Of a stretch of DNA of 57,774 bases, positions 19,286 through 27,959 are shown in pieces (positions within the stretch are counted from its first letter, which is position 1; every line of letters begins with the position of its first letter). Origin of the DNA: Rickettsia typhi (GTDB lineage Bacteria > Pseudomonadota > Alphaproteobacteria > Rickettsiales > UBA1997); the NCBI GenBank assembly GCA_945862455.1, contig CAMAXU010000008.1, positions 1 through 57,774 of the forward strand, written 5' to 3'. Made by a program: the position numbers and the translations under genes. The notes beneath the pieces are model-generated. The model worked only from the letters and a program-made list of their open reading frames with translations. It did not search any database and had not been told where the DNA came from.

Positions 19286-20217
19286 TGTCTCAAAAAATTA
19301 GTCCTTTATCCCTTCGGGATACGGAAACGCGACACGAGTCGCGCCCCGCTTTGCAGGGATCACCATCCATTATTTCTATGGGACATACGGGAAAAATTAT
19401 TAACATTCACTTAATTTCCGATTCTACGGGCGAAACTTTAAGTTCAGTGGCGCGCGCAGTTTTATCGCAATTTGAAGGTGTTGAATCAAATGATTTTATT
19501 TGGCCTTTGGTGCGCACTAAGCCTCAGTTAGAAAGAGTTATGGAGTCGATTGCCAAAGATCCTGGAATTGTGATGTATACAATTTTGCATGATGATTTAA
19601 CTGATTCTTTGAAGCGTCATTGTTACGAATTAAAAATTCCCTGTATTCCGGTTTTATCACATATTATAGCCGAATTTTCTAATTACTTGGGAATGAATAT
19701 TAGTCATACAATCGGTCGCCAGCACTTGCTCGACAGAGAATATTTTTCACGCGTTGAAGCAATAAGTTATACAATTAATCACGATGACGGACAAGCTGGT
19801 TGGGATTTATATGATGCCGATATTGTGATTGTCGGAGTTTCTCGAACATCAAAATCGCCAACGTCAGTTTATCTTTCCTGTCGTGGATATAAGACGGGAA
19901 ATATTCCATTTGTTTCAATCGAGACAATACCAGCAAGCATTTACGATTTAAAAAAACCTTTAATTGTTGGTCTAACAATTAATCCAGAAAAATTAGTGCA
20001 AATAAGGCAAAGCCGTTTAAGTTCAATTGGGCAAGAGTCTGTAAGTGATTACGTTAATATCGAATCGATCAAAAATGAAGTTGCAGAATCAAGAAAGTTA
20101 TTTGCTAAACTAAACTGTCAGGTAATCGATGTTACCAAAAGATCAGTTGAAGAAACGGCAGCTAAAATTATCCAATTGTTACAAGAGAAAAAACTTCGCG
20201 AGAAAACAAATCAGTAA
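19285..20217 (+). CDS. ppsR: PEP synthase/PPDK regulatory protein (kinase-phosphorylase)
   Basis: A bifunctional serine/threonine kinase and Pi-dependent phosphorylase of the DUF299 family that controls pyruvate,phosphate dikinase or PEP synthase. The family core begins IINIHLISDSTGETLSSVAR, and the P-loop-like VGVSRTSKSPTSVYL is near residue 195. The first ATG (19285) overlaps the virB10 stop by one base; an internal ATG at 19378 gives the usual family N-terminus. The ~31-residue extension between them is encoded largely by palindromic GC-rich DNA (see separate entry), so the translated N-terminus is uncertain. The target PPDK gene is not in the window. Product confidence is high, start confidence moderate. 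Confidence 0.92.
   Translation: MSQKISPLSLRDTETRHESRPALQGSPSIISMGHTGKIINIHLISDSTGETLSSVARAVLSQFEGVESNDFIWPLVRTKPQLERVMESIAKDPGIVMYTILHDDLTDSLKRHCYELKIPCIPVLSHIIAEFSNYLGMNISHTIGRQHLLDREYFSRVEAISYTINHDDGQAGWDLYDADIVIVGVSRTSKSPTSVYLSCRGYKTGNIPFVSIETIPASIYDLKKPLIVGLTINPEKLVQIRQSRLSSIGQESVSDYVNIESIKNEVAESRKLFAKLNCQVIDVTKRSVEETAAKIIQLLQEKKLREKTNQ
19302..19368. repeat. Palindromic element inside the ppsR 5' coding end
   Basis: GC-rich insert unlike the surrounding DNA. It has two compact hairpins, ATCCCTTCGGGAT at 19308-19320 and GCGACACGAGTCGC at 19329-19342, then a stretch CCCGCTTTGCAGGGATC with a third possible stem. It is in frame with ppsR and would add residues LSLRDTETRHESRPALQGS before the family's normal start. 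This resembles the behaviour of Rickettsia palindromic elements, which insert in frame in genes; membership in a named RPE family was not established. Confidence 0.6.
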
Positions 20218-20227
20218 ATTATAAATT

Positions 20228-21685
20228 ATGGTTAAACGTAATATTTTGATTGTTGACGATGAACCTACGCAACGTAAGGTTCTAGGCAAATTTATGGAAG
20301 ATTTAAATCACAACTATTTAGTCATGAGCAGTGGCATGGAAGTGGTAGATTTTTTTATGAATAAAAAAGTCATAAAAGGTCTCTCTTGTCATGATATTGA
20401 TGTGATGTTGCTTGACCTTTCAATACCTGATTTAGATGGTCTAACTGTTCTAAAGCAGATTTCTCCAATAAAAGGTGATTTACAGGTAATAGTTCTTACA
20501 GCTAATAAAGACGTAACTCTAGCAGTTACCGCAATTAATTACGGTGCGATTGATTATATAGTGAAAGGCGAGCGCGACATTTTCGCCCGCGTTACCGCTT
20601 CAATCAATAATGCGATTGAAAAGAAAAACCTGAAATATCAAGTTTCGCACTTGGTGCGCAAAGGCAAAGATCAAGTGGCTTTCTCAGATGTGATCGGTCA
20701 AAGCGAATCAATTTCCAATGCCATCAAACTAGCGAAAAAAGCAGTTAATTCAACAATTCCAATTTTACTTGAAGGACCAAGTGGTTCGGGAAAAGAGCTT
20801 TTGGCGCGGGCAATTCACGGCTCTAGCCCAAGATCGGGAAAACCATTCGTAATCGTTGAATGTGATTTATTAAAAAGTAACAACGCTGAAGAAGAGATTT
20901 TTGGTTCGGAAAGAATGCTTGCCGACGGTATGATTAAAAATATTGGTAAAATTCGTGAAGCCAATAACGGCACAATTTTCTTTGAAAAAATTGATTCTTT
21001 GCACGCTGATTTGCAGGTAAAACTTTTGCGTTTTATGCAAGAAGGTGAATTTACTCCGGTTTTGGGAAAATTCCCAATTCGCGCCAATGTTCGCGTTATT
21101 TCTTCAACTTGTCGCGATATGGAGAAAATGGTTTTGTCACGTAAATTTCGCGAAGATTTACGTTACAGAATTGCTTCTTTCCCAATTACAGTTCCTTCTC
21201 TTAAAGAACGCGGCGAAGAAGATATCAGGATTTTAACCGAAAATTTCTGTCGCGATTTCAGTATTAATGAAAACAAAAAAATCAAAGCCATTAATCAAGA
21301 CACTTTCTATCTGCTCTTTAATTACGATTGGGAAGATAATGTGCGCCAGTTAAAAAACTCGGTGTTTCGCGCCGTAGTGCTTTGCGATGGAGATTTTCTT
21401 AAGCCAGAACACTTCCCGCAATTATTAAATAAAGAAAATAACAGCATCACCAAAGCCAAATCGGCGATCAAAAAAAATTCCGATATTAACAGCGAATTAA
21501 TCGATATTTTTGATGATGAAGGTAAATGCAAAACTGTTGATTTAATCGAAGAAGAAATTATCCGCAGATTAGTTGACATCTACAACGGCAACCTTTCTGA
21601 AGTTGCCAAACAACTTGACATCGGCAGATCAACAATCTACCGCAAATTAAAAATTCTAAATGAAGGTGAAGATGAGAAAAGTTAA
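20228..21685 (+). CDS. NtrC-family response regulator lacking GAFTGA
   Basis: A 485-residue regulator with three domains: receiver (residues ~1-130; acidic pocket D10/D11, phosphoacceptor D63 in LLDLSIPDLDG), AAA+ (~160-395) and a Fis-type helix-turn-helix at the end (LSEVAKQLDIGRSTIYRKL). Walker A LEGPSGSGKELLARAIHG is intact. The sigma-54 contact loop GAFTGA is missing: after EEIFGSE the sequence reads RMLADGMIKNIGKIREANNG. Walker B reads TIFFEKIDSL instead of the usual LFLDEI. It is therefore unlikely to activate sigma-54 promoters classically. NtrX is the closest alphaproteobacterial relative I would suggest. It lies 10 nt after ppsR and overlaps galU by 14 nt. No sensor kinase is adjacent; the closest one in the window is at 38087. 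Confidence 0.85.
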   Translation: MVKRNILIVDDEPTQRKVLGKFMEDLNHNYLVMSSGMEVVDFFMNKKVIKGLSCHDIDVMLLDLSIPDLDGLTVLKQISPIKGDLQVIVLTANKDVTLAVTAINYGAIDYIVKGERDIFARVTASINNAIEKKNLKYQVSHLVRKGKDQVAFSDVIGQSESISNAIKLAKKAVNSTIPILLEGPSGSGKELLARAIHGSSPRSGKPFVIVECDLLKSNNAEEEIFGSERMLADGMIKNIGKIREANNGTIFFEKIDSLHADLQVKLLRFMQEGEFTPVLGKFPIRANVRVISSTCRDMEKMVLSRKFREDLRYRIASFPITVPSLKERGEEDIRILTENFCRDFSINENKKIKAINQDTFYLLFNYDWEDNVRQLKNSVFRAVVLCDGDFLKPEHFPQLLNKENNSITKAKSAIKKNSDINSELIDIFDDEGKCKTVDLIEEEIIRRLVDIYNGNLSEVAKQLDIGRSTIYRKLKILNEGEDEKS

Positions 21686-22550
21686 AACTGCGATTTTTCC
21701 AGTTGGTGGTTTAGGCACGCGCTTTTTGCCAGCGACTAAATCAATGCCGAAAGAAATGTTGCCAATCGCCAACAAGCCTATCATTCAATATGCTTTTGAA
21801 GAAGCGCGCGACGCGGGAATTGAAAAATTTATTTTCATAACTGGGCGTAATAAAAATTCTATCAACAACCATTTTGATCACGCTTATGAGCTTGAATCAA
21901 AGCTTGATGAAAAAAATAAATCACAAGAATTAATTCAAGTTATGGGTTGGCTTCCAGAAGCTGGGCAAATGGCTTTCGTGCGCCAGCAAAAGCCTTTAGG
22001 TTTGGGTCACGCAATTTGGTGCGCCAGAAATTTCATTGCTCATGACGAAGCTTTTGTTGTGATTTTGGCTGATGAAATGATGATGCAAAGTCCGAATCGT
22101 CCAAGAAATTTTCTTGGTGAAATGATTGATCTTTATCACAAGAAAGAAGTGTCCTCAAGTGTTATAGCTGTTGATGAAATTGATATGAACGAAACTCATA
22201 AATATGGCATCATCAAAAATGAAGGTGATGAAAGAATCATCGATATGATTGAAAAACCAAAATCTGAAGTTGCGCCATCAAATTTAGCAATTACGGGGCG
22301 TTATATTTTACAGCCAGAAATTTTTGAATATCTGGAAAAATTTGAAATTGGCAGTGGTGGCGAAATTCAGCTTACAGATGCAATGAAGGCAATGTGCAAA
22401 CGTCATCCTTATTATTATAAAAAAATTGATGAAGTTCGTTTTGATTGCGGCAATGTTTTAGGCTATCTTGAAGCTAATATTGCTTATGCGATGCATAATG
22501 AAGCGATCAACGCTGATGTGAAAAAAATTCTGCAAAAATATTCTAAATAA
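21672..22550 (+). CDS. galU: UTP-glucose-1-phosphate uridylyltransferase
   Basis: Forms UDP-glucose from UTP and glucose-1-phosphate for surface glycans. The nucleotide-binding motif GGLGTRFLPATKSMPKEMLP lies at the N-terminus, with IIQYAFEEARDAGIE and later VDEIDMNETHKYGII and ITGRYILQPEIFEYL. I chose ATG 21672 (MRKVKTAIFPVGG), which fits the family N-terminus and follows GGTGAAG; ATG 21660 in the same frame would add four residues. It overlaps the preceding regulator gene by 14 nt, so the two are probably co-translated. Length (292 residues) is normal. A long inverted repeat follows 20 nt after the stop and may end transcription. Confidence 0.95.
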   Translation: MRKVKTAIFPVGGLGTRFLPATKSMPKEMLPIANKPIIQYAFEEARDAGIEKFIFITGRNKNSINNHFDHAYELESKLDEKNKSQELIQVMGWLPEAGQMAFVRQQKPLGLGHAIWCARNFIAHDEAFVVILADEMMMQSPNRPRNFLGEMIDLYHKKEVSSSVIAVDEIDMNETHKYGIIKNEGDERIIDMIEKPKSEVAPSNLAITGRYILQPEIFEYLEKFEIGSGGEIQLTDAMKAMCKRHPYYYKKIDEVRFDCGNVLGYLEANIAYAMHNEAINADVKKILQKYSK

Positions 22551-22569
22551 TCATTTTATTAAAATCAGA

Positions 22570-22655
22570 TAGATCCTGAATCAAGTTCAGGATGACGGAG
22601 TTTTTATAGAACTCGTTTCTTCCGCATCGTCATCCTGAACTTGATTCAGGATCTA
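22570..22655. repeat. Long perfect inverted repeat, possible terminator
   Basis: Two perfect 27-bp arms (22570-22596 and 22629-22655), starting TAGATCCTGAATCAAGTTCA on the left, flank a 32-nt loop. Each arm is itself partly palindromic (CCTGAATCAAGTTCAGG). A shorter relative lies at 51045-51069. It abuts the MITE at 22654. Likely an intergenic palindromic repeat and a possible stop for galU transcripts. Confidence 0.8.
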
Positions 22656-22815
22656 TACCAAATTAACTATCTCTTGATAGCCATAACTTTGTCTTTTTGG
22701 TAAAAATTTGCCCAGAAAATGACGCTGTATCACTTGATACAGCTTACATTTCCAGTCGCAATTTTTCCTCAAAAATACTTCGTTAGCGCTATCAAGAGAT
22801 AGTTAATTTGGTATA
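22654..22815. mobile_element. MITE-like element, copy A (162 bp)
   Basis: A 162-bp element bounded by ~27-bp terminal inverted repeats, starting TATACCAAATTAACTATCTC and ending with its reverse complement. It contains an internal hairpin GCTGTATCACTTGATACAGC. It is almost identical in sequence and equal in length to copy B at 28817-28978, and there is a partial copy at 54282-54379. No ORF inside. This fits a non-autonomous transposable element; no matching transposase gene is in the window. Confidence 0.85.
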
Positions 22816-22859
22816 TCCGATTTTCAATTCAACAACAACTCTAATTAAAAAAACAAACT

Positions 22860-23801
22860 ATGAAAACAGCATTTGTCTTTCCAGGTCAAGGTTCTCAAGT
22901 GGTTGGAATGGGAAAAGATTTGTATGAAAATTTTGTTCACGCGCGTGAAATATTTCAAAAAACTGATGAAATTTTAGGAGTAAATCTTTCCAAAATCATG
23001 TTTGAAGGACCGAGCGAAGAATTAACAAAAACTGAAAATACCCAACCAGCTCTAATGGCGGTTTCAATTGCACTTACAACAGTTTTAGAAAAAGAATTTG
23101 GTAAAAAAATAGAAGATCTTTGTTTGTTTGTAGCAGGACATTCTTTAGGTGAATATTCAGCATTATGCGCGGCGAAGGCGATTTCACTGGAAGAAACAGC
23201 AAAACTTCTGCAAGTTCGTGGATCAGAAATGGCAAAATGTGGCGAAAAATCACAAGGTGCAATGGCGGCAATTTTAGGCGTGGAAATTGAAGTGGCCGAG
23301 GAGATTGCAAGAGAAGCGGCGCAAGGCGAAATTTGCCAAGTTGCCAATGACAATTCAGTTGGACAAGTTGTAATTTCTGGCTCTAAAGCCGCAATTGAAC
23401 GTGCTTTGGAAATTGCTAAAGTTAAAGGCGCCAAGCGCGCGATTGCACTTCCCGTAAGTGGCGCTTTTCATTCTGATTTAATGTTGGAAGCGCAAGGCAA
23501 AATGAAAATTGCTTTGGCAAGTGCTAATATTAAAGCGCCGATAATTCCAGTTGTGGCAAATGTTACTGCAAGTTTGGTAAGTGATCCAAATGAAATTCGC
23601 GATTTACTGGCAAAACAAATTACTGGTGCAGTTAGATGGCGCGAAACCATGCTATTTATGGCGGCACAAGGTATTGAGGAAGTCATTGAAATTGGTTCAG
23701 GAAAAGTTTTATCGGGAATGGTTGCTAGAACTTGCCCTAGTGTTAAATCGAGATCAATCCAGAATACTGAAGATTTGAAGGCTTTTGTGGAAACGCTTTA
23801 A
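22860..23801 (+). CDS. fabD: Malonyl-CoA:ACP transacylase
   Basis: A 313-residue FabD. It loads malonyl groups on acyl carrier protein for fatty acid synthesis. MKTAFVFPGQGSQVVGMGKD at the N-terminus, the nucleophile Ser in AGHSLGEYSAL near residue 94, and the His in LPVSGAFHSDLM near 200 form the catalytic set. Full length and intact. The gene stands alone between two repeat elements; its usual partners fabG, acpP and fabF are not adjacent. Confidence 0.96.
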   Translation: MKTAFVFPGQGSQVVGMGKDLYENFVHAREIFQKTDEILGVNLSKIMFEGPSEELTKTENTQPALMAVSIALTTVLEKEFGKKIEDLCLFVAGHSLGEYSALCAAKAISLEETAKLLQVRGSEMAKCGEKSQGAMAAILGVEIEVAEEIAREAAQGEICQVANDNSVGQVVISGSKAAIERALEIAKVKGAKRAIALPVSGAFHSDLMLEAQGKMKIALASANIKAPIIPVVANVTASLVSDPNEIRDLLAKQITGAVRWRETMLFMAAQGIEEVIEIGSGKVLSGMVARTCPSVKSRSIQNTEDLKAFVETL

Positions 23802-23811
23802 ACAGATTCCT

Positions 23812-23973
23812 AGAGCCTGTCTTAAATCTTTTTTAATCCCATATTTCGTCCTATTTTTGCTTATTTTTTGACAAAATTACTCCAAGTATATCCAGATACT
23901 CGTCATAATTTTTTCAAAAAAGCGCTAAAAATATGCCAAAATTTGGGATTAAAAAAGATTTAAGACAGGCTCT
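23812..23973. mobile_element. Second inverted-repeat element family (162 bp)
   Basis: Perfect 30-bp terminal inverted repeats, beginning AGAGCCTGTCTTAAATCTTT and ending in the reverse complement, enclose about 100 bp of AT-rich DNA without an ORF. Total length 162 bp. The ends differ from the TATACCAAA family although the length is the same. A fragment resembling its end is seen near 17915. Probably a MITE; it could also act as a strong terminator for fabD. Confidence 0.8.
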
Positions 23974-24151
23974 TAGAAATTTGTTAGGTAAAAAAATCAG
24001 CAAAAGACCAAATTGGATAACCTGTTAAAAAATATTCTAAATAGTTTCTTAAAAAGACAAGGTGAAAGAAATGAAGTTTTTTTAAGTAAAAAACTGTTGC
24101 AGATAGTGATTAATCTAATGAATGTGCAGCGGCTCAAAAAAGAGCAAGAAA

Positions 24152-24227
24152 TGGTGGAGATATGCGGGTTCGAACCGCAGACCCCCTGCTTGCAAAGCAG
24201 GTGCTCTACCAACTGAGCTATATCCCC
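24152..24227 (-). tRNA. tRNA-Ala (anticodon UGC)
   Basis: Read on the minus strand, the 76-nt sequence begins GGGGATATAGCTCAGTTGG, has anticodon arm CCTGCTTTGCAAGCAGG with TGC as anticodon, T-arm GCGGTTCGAACCCGC and an encoded CCA end. The acceptor stem pairs GGGGATA with TATCTCC with one G-U type pair. It is an isolated tRNA, not part of a visible rRNA operon. Confidence 0.96.
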
Positions 24228-24369
24228 AATGTTTTTTAAAATTCCAAAAACAAGGTCGCGGAAAATAGAAATGACAAACGAATTGTCAAAGTATTTTTTG
24301 TAAATTAATTGAATTAATTTTTCCGGCTGGTTTAAAAAAATAAAAATCCAAATTCTTCAGTTTTTTAAA

Positions 24370-26016
24370 ATGTTAAAAAAAGCTTTTAGTTTAATCGAGT
24401 TGTCCATAGCAATCATGGTGATTTCAATTTTGATTGTGGGATTTTTAAACGTTTCAAGTGGCAAGGGCAGCAATAACAAAGCAAAAATCACCAAAGATCG
24501 TATTGATATAGTTTATAAATCTCTTGGCGAATTTGTGCTGAAAAATAAAAGATTGCCTTGTCCAGCTTCAATTAAGGCAATTAAAACCGTGGATGCAAAT
24601 TATGGAATTGAAGGAACTGCTGCCGGAACATGCACTTCTGGAACCGGTGTTTATCTTTCAACTGCAAGTGGCGCAACTAATATGGTTTATGGAATGATTC
24701 CGGTTAAATCTTTGGGCTTAAGTAATGATTATGGAGAAGATGGATTTGGCAGTAAATTTGCTTATATTGTAGATAAAACTTACACAATAGGTACGACATT
24801 TTCTACTTCCAGCGGCAGCGTTTTGATTCAAAAATATATCAATGGCGCTTATGTTTCTGATTCCAATAACGCCATTTTTGCAATCATAAGTTATGGACCA
24901 AATAAGAGCAGCTCTTTTAATGCTAACTCAAGTTCACAAAATATACTTACTTCAGATGTTGATGAAATGTTTAATGATCCAATAACTTTAAATGATGTCG
25001 CCAAAACTGCTGATTTTACTCAGACATTGGTTAATTCTAGTGAGCGTAGCACTATATTTGATGATATAGTTTTTTACAAAAGCCGTGATAATTTTTTAAA
25101 AGATAGTAAGGCGTTAAATATAGTTAACGGTAATATTACTTCGAGTGCTAATATAACATCTAATACTAGATGTACTACTACTGGCGGCGGAACAACTGAT
25201 ACCGCAGCTGTTCCCGGAAAAACGATTCATAGATTTACTAGCAACGGAACTTTAGTTTGTACTTACTCCAAAACAGCAACTATTCTAGTAGTTGGCGGCG
25301 GCGGTTCTGGCGGTTCTCATAAGTCATTAAATGCTGGTACTGGAGGAGGCGGCGGCGGCGGTGTTATTTTGATTCCAAGTGTTAACCTTCCTGTTGCTAC
25401 TTATACTATTACAGTTGCTGGAACTACCTTGGGGAAAACACAAACCAGTGCCACTTGCGCTGGTACTGGTAACACAGGGGCAAACAGCATCTTTTCCGGC
25501 AGTGGATATACTATTACCGCTAAGGGAGGAGGTGGAGGTGGTGGGTGTGGTACTGCTAATGGAAATGCAGGCGGTTCAGGAGGTGGTGGGCATTGTAATG
25601 GGATTGGTGGTAGTGGTGCTAATGCTGGATCGGTATCTGGAATAGCAACTTATAGTTTATTTGCTAGATCTGGTGGCACTACTAGTGGTGGTTGTTCCTC
25701 TGGCGGTGGCGGCGGCGGCGGTGCTTCGGCAAGTGGATCACCAGTTGCTTCCGGTAACACTGCAGGAGGTAATGGAGGGGAAGGTTATTCCAGTAGCATT
25801 AGCGGTAGTCTTGTAGTATATGGTTCAGGTGGCGGCGGTCAGGGAGCTACCGGTGGTACGGGCGGAACTAATGCTGGAAATGGCACTTCCGGTTCAAATA
25901 CCAGTAGAACTAACTTAGATGCAATTGCCAATACTGGCAGTGGCGGCGGCGCTAATAGTGACGTGAATGTTCGTTCTGGAGATGGTGCTTCTGGAGTTGT
26001 TATTATTTCTTACTAA
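24370..26016 (+). CDS. Prepilin-like protein with glycine-rich C-terminal domain
   Basis: A 548-residue protein with a type IV prepilin/pseudopilin N-terminus: MLKKA then FSLIELSIAIMVISILIV, with Glu at mature position 5 and Ala (not Gly) before the cleavage site. Residues ~35-265 form a domain shared with the next two genes (RLPCPAS, NMVYGMIPVKSLGLSNDYGED, IFDDIVFYKSRDNFL). Residues ~290-548 are a glycine-rich domain with HRFTSNGTLVCTYSKTATIL, VVGGGGSGGS and repeated G-runs, closing in GASGVVIISY, similar to a domain at the end of the protein at 41370. Probably exported and assembled or displayed through a type IV pilus or type II secretion-like machine. No pilus motor or peptidase gene is nearby. 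Confidence 0.8.
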   Translation: MLKKAFSLIELSIAIMVISILIVGFLNVSSGKGSNNKAKITKDRIDIVYKSLGEFVLKNKRLPCPASIKAIKTVDANYGIEGTAAGTCTSGTGVYLSTASGATNMVYGMIPVKSLGLSNDYGEDGFGSKFAYIVDKTYTIGTTFSTSSGSVLIQKYINGAYVSDSNNAIFAIISYGPNKSSSFNANSSSQNILTSDVDEMFNDPITLNDVAKTADFTQTLVNSSERSTIFDDIVFYKSRDNFLKDSKALNIVNGNITSSANITSNTRCTTTGGGTTDTAAVPGKTIHRFTSNGTLVCTYSKTATILVVGGGGSGGSHKSLNAGTGGGGGGGVILIPSVNLPVATYTITVAGTTLGKTQTSATCAGTGNTGANSIFSGSGYTITAKGGGGGGGCGTANGNAGGSGGGGHCNGIGGSGANAGSVSGIATYSLFARSGGTTSGGCSSGGGGGGGASASGSPVASGNTAGGNGGEGYSSSISGSLVVYGSGGGGQGATGGTGGTNAGNGTSGSNTSRTNLDAIANTGSGGGANSDVNVRSGDGASGVVIISY

Positions 26017-26053
26017 AAATTAGAAATAAATTTAGGAAACTTTTTAGAAAAAA

Positions 26054-26986
26054 ATGCAAAAAAAAGCTTACAGTCTAATTGAACTTTCAATCGTAATTTT
26101 AATCATCTCAATTCTGATTAGTGGCGCATTAACAGTTTTTAGCGGTTCGGCAAATAATAAAAAAATCACCATAACAAAAACTCGTATTGATGAAATTTAC
26201 AAAGCTTTGGGAGGATTTTTGCTTGTAAATGGCAGACTACCTTGCCCAGCTTCGATTATTGCAATAAAATCTACTGACGCAACTTATGGAGCTGAAGGAA
26301 CTGCCGCTGGAAACTGCACGGCTGGTGGTGGGGTTTATGCTTCAGGATCGTCTAATTTGGTTTACGGATTAGTGCCGGTAAAAACTTTAGGATTACCAAA
26401 TGAATATGCTGAAGATGGCTTTGAAGGTAAAATTGCTTATATTGTAGAAAAAAATTTCACCACTAGCTCAACTTTCGATAATGCTACTGAAACTGCAACT
26501 ATGACTTTAAATGAGATTTCGCAAGGTGTGAATCAGGTTATTACCAATGATGCAATTTTGGCTTTAGTTAGTTATGGAGCGAATAAATCTGGGGCTTTCA
26601 ATGCTAATGGCACAGTTCAAAACACTCGCTCAAGCGATAACAGCGAAATGGAAAATGATCTTGGTGCGAGCAACGCTTTTGATAAAAATCTGGTTTTTAA
26701 CGCGCCTGATAATGATGTTTTTGATGACATAGTTTTTTATAAAACTAGAAATTCTTTAATTTCAGATTTTGATGCATTTTCACTGCTTAATTGTTTGAAT
26801 GGCACTTTGAGTCTTTCATATCCAAGCGCGGCAACATATTCTTGGCCCGAATCTTCTTATAACCAAGTTGTTCCTTCGACAACCGCTTGTCCTGCGCCTT
26901 ACACAACTTCTGTTGGATATCCTACCAGAAGATGTGGTGCTTTCGGAATTTGGGAAAGTAGCGTTATAAATCCTTGTACTACGTAA
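26054..26986 (+). CDS. Prepilin-like protein, paralogue 2
   Basis: A 310-residue protein. The prepilin leader MQKKA precedes YSLIELSIVILIISILIS, again with Ala before the cleavage site and Glu at mature position 5. The middle domain closely parallels the preceding gene (RLPCPASIIAIKSTDATYG, NLVYGLVPVKTLGL, DVFDDIVFYKTRNSL). Instead of a glycine-rich tail it has a short cysteine-containing C-terminus ending YPTRRCGAFGIWESSVINPC, which is shared with the third paralogue. It lies 37 nt after the first gene. The function is unknown beyond predicted export as a pilin-like subunit. Confidence 0.8.
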   Translation: MQKKAYSLIELSIVILIISILISGALTVFSGSANNKKITITKTRIDEIYKALGGFLLVNGRLPCPASIIAIKSTDATYGAEGTAAGNCTAGGGVYASGSSNLVYGLVPVKTLGLPNEYAEDGFEGKIAYIVEKNFTTSSTFDNATETATMTLNEISQGVNQVITNDAILALVSYGANKSGAFNANGTVQNTRSSDNSEMENDLGASNAFDKNLVFNAPDNDVFDDIVFYKTRNSLISDFDAFSLLNCLNGTLSLSYPSAATYSWPESSYNQVVPSTTACPAPYTTSVGYPTRRCGAFGIWESSVINPCTT

Positions 26987-26988
26987 AA

Positions 26989-27942
26989 ATGATGAAAAAA
27001 AATTTAAAAAAAACAGCATTTAGTTTAATCGAAATTTCAATCGTGGTTTTGATTATTGCTATTTTAATCACCGGATCTTTATCGAGTTCGATCACCGCAA
27101 TCAATAACGCCAAAGTAAAATCAACGCGCGAGCGTATGGACGAAATTTACAAAGTCTTGGGAAATTATTTGTTGGTTAATGGTAAATTGCCATGTCCAGC
27201 GTCAATTCTGGAATTAAAACCTAGCTCAACTTACGGAACTTCTGTCGGAACAGCAGGAACTTGTTCTGGAACTGGAGTTTATTCTTCCGCAACTTCAGGC
27301 GCAACTAACTTGGTCTACGGAATGGTTCCAGTAAAAACTTTAGGACTAAGTAATGATTTAGCTGAAGATGGTTTTGAAGATAAAATTGCTTATATTGTAG
27401 ATAAGAATTTCACCGGAGCAAACTTTGGAACTGCTGCTTCAACCGCAACAATGACAATTAACGAAATTCCTGGAAGCGTTACCAAAACAATTACCGATGA
27501 TGCGATTTTTGCTTTGGTGAGTTACGGCATTAATAAATCAGGCGCTTTCCCGATTAATTCAGCAACGCAAATTGCTAGATCAAGCGATGCTTCTGAAGCG
27601 ACAAATGATCTTGATAGCATTGTTAGTCCGCTTTTCGACAAGATTTTAATCAGTGATGCTAAAAATAGTGATGTTTTTGATGATGTGGTTTTTTACAAAA
27701 CCAGAAATAATTTATTGCTTGATTTCGGAGCTTTATCCTTGGTGCCATGTCAGGCTGGAGTGTTAAGTTTAAATTACGGAGGCGCTGCAAATTATAGCTT
27801 TGCCCAAGGTTCTTACAATCAATTAGTAGTTTCAACAACGCAATGTCCTGTTGGGTATAGATCAACTACTAATTATCCAACTAGAAGATGTGGTGCATTT
27901 GGGGTTTGGGATTCGGTGGCGATAAATCCTTGTACGCCGTAA
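26989..27942 (+). CDS. Prepilin-like protein, paralogue 3
   Basis: A 317-residue paralogue of the gene before it. The start is placed at ATG 26989 (MMKKNLKKTA, then FSLIEISIVVLIIAILIT), two bases after the previous stop; an ATG at 26992 is equally possible. Ala again precedes the predicted cleavage site. The shared middle domain (KLPCPASILELKPS, NLVYGMVPVKTLGLSNDLAED, DVFDDVVFYKTRNNL) and C-terminal YPTRRCGAFGVWDSVAINPC match paralogue 2. The three genes form one tandem operon, likely produced by duplication. No cognate assembly genes are seen. Confidence 0.8.
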   Translation: MMKKNLKKTAFSLIEISIVVLIIAILITGSLSSSITAINNAKVKSTRERMDEIYKVLGNYLLVNGKLPCPASILELKPSSTYGTSVGTAGTCSGTGVYSSATSGATNLVYGMVPVKTLGLSNDLAEDGFEDKIAYIVDKNFTGANFGTAASTATMTINEIPGSVTKTITDDAIFALVSYGINKSGAFPINSATQIARSSDASEATNDLDSIVSPLFDKILISDAKNSDVFDDVVFYKTRNNLLLDFGALSLVPCQAGVLSLNYGGAANYSFAQGSYNQLVVSTTQCPVGYRSTTNYPTRRCGAFGVWDSVAINPCTP

Positions 27943-27959
27943 ATTCCATATACCAAAGT

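Noticed and set aside
22955..23434. Long minus-strand reading frame opposite fabD
   Set aside because: It mirrors the fabD codon pattern, has no family features and lies wholly inside a certain gene.
25300..26000. GGC/GGT runs as contingency loci for phase variation
   Set aside because: The units are trinucleotides, so length change would not alter the frame; they simply encode glycine runs.
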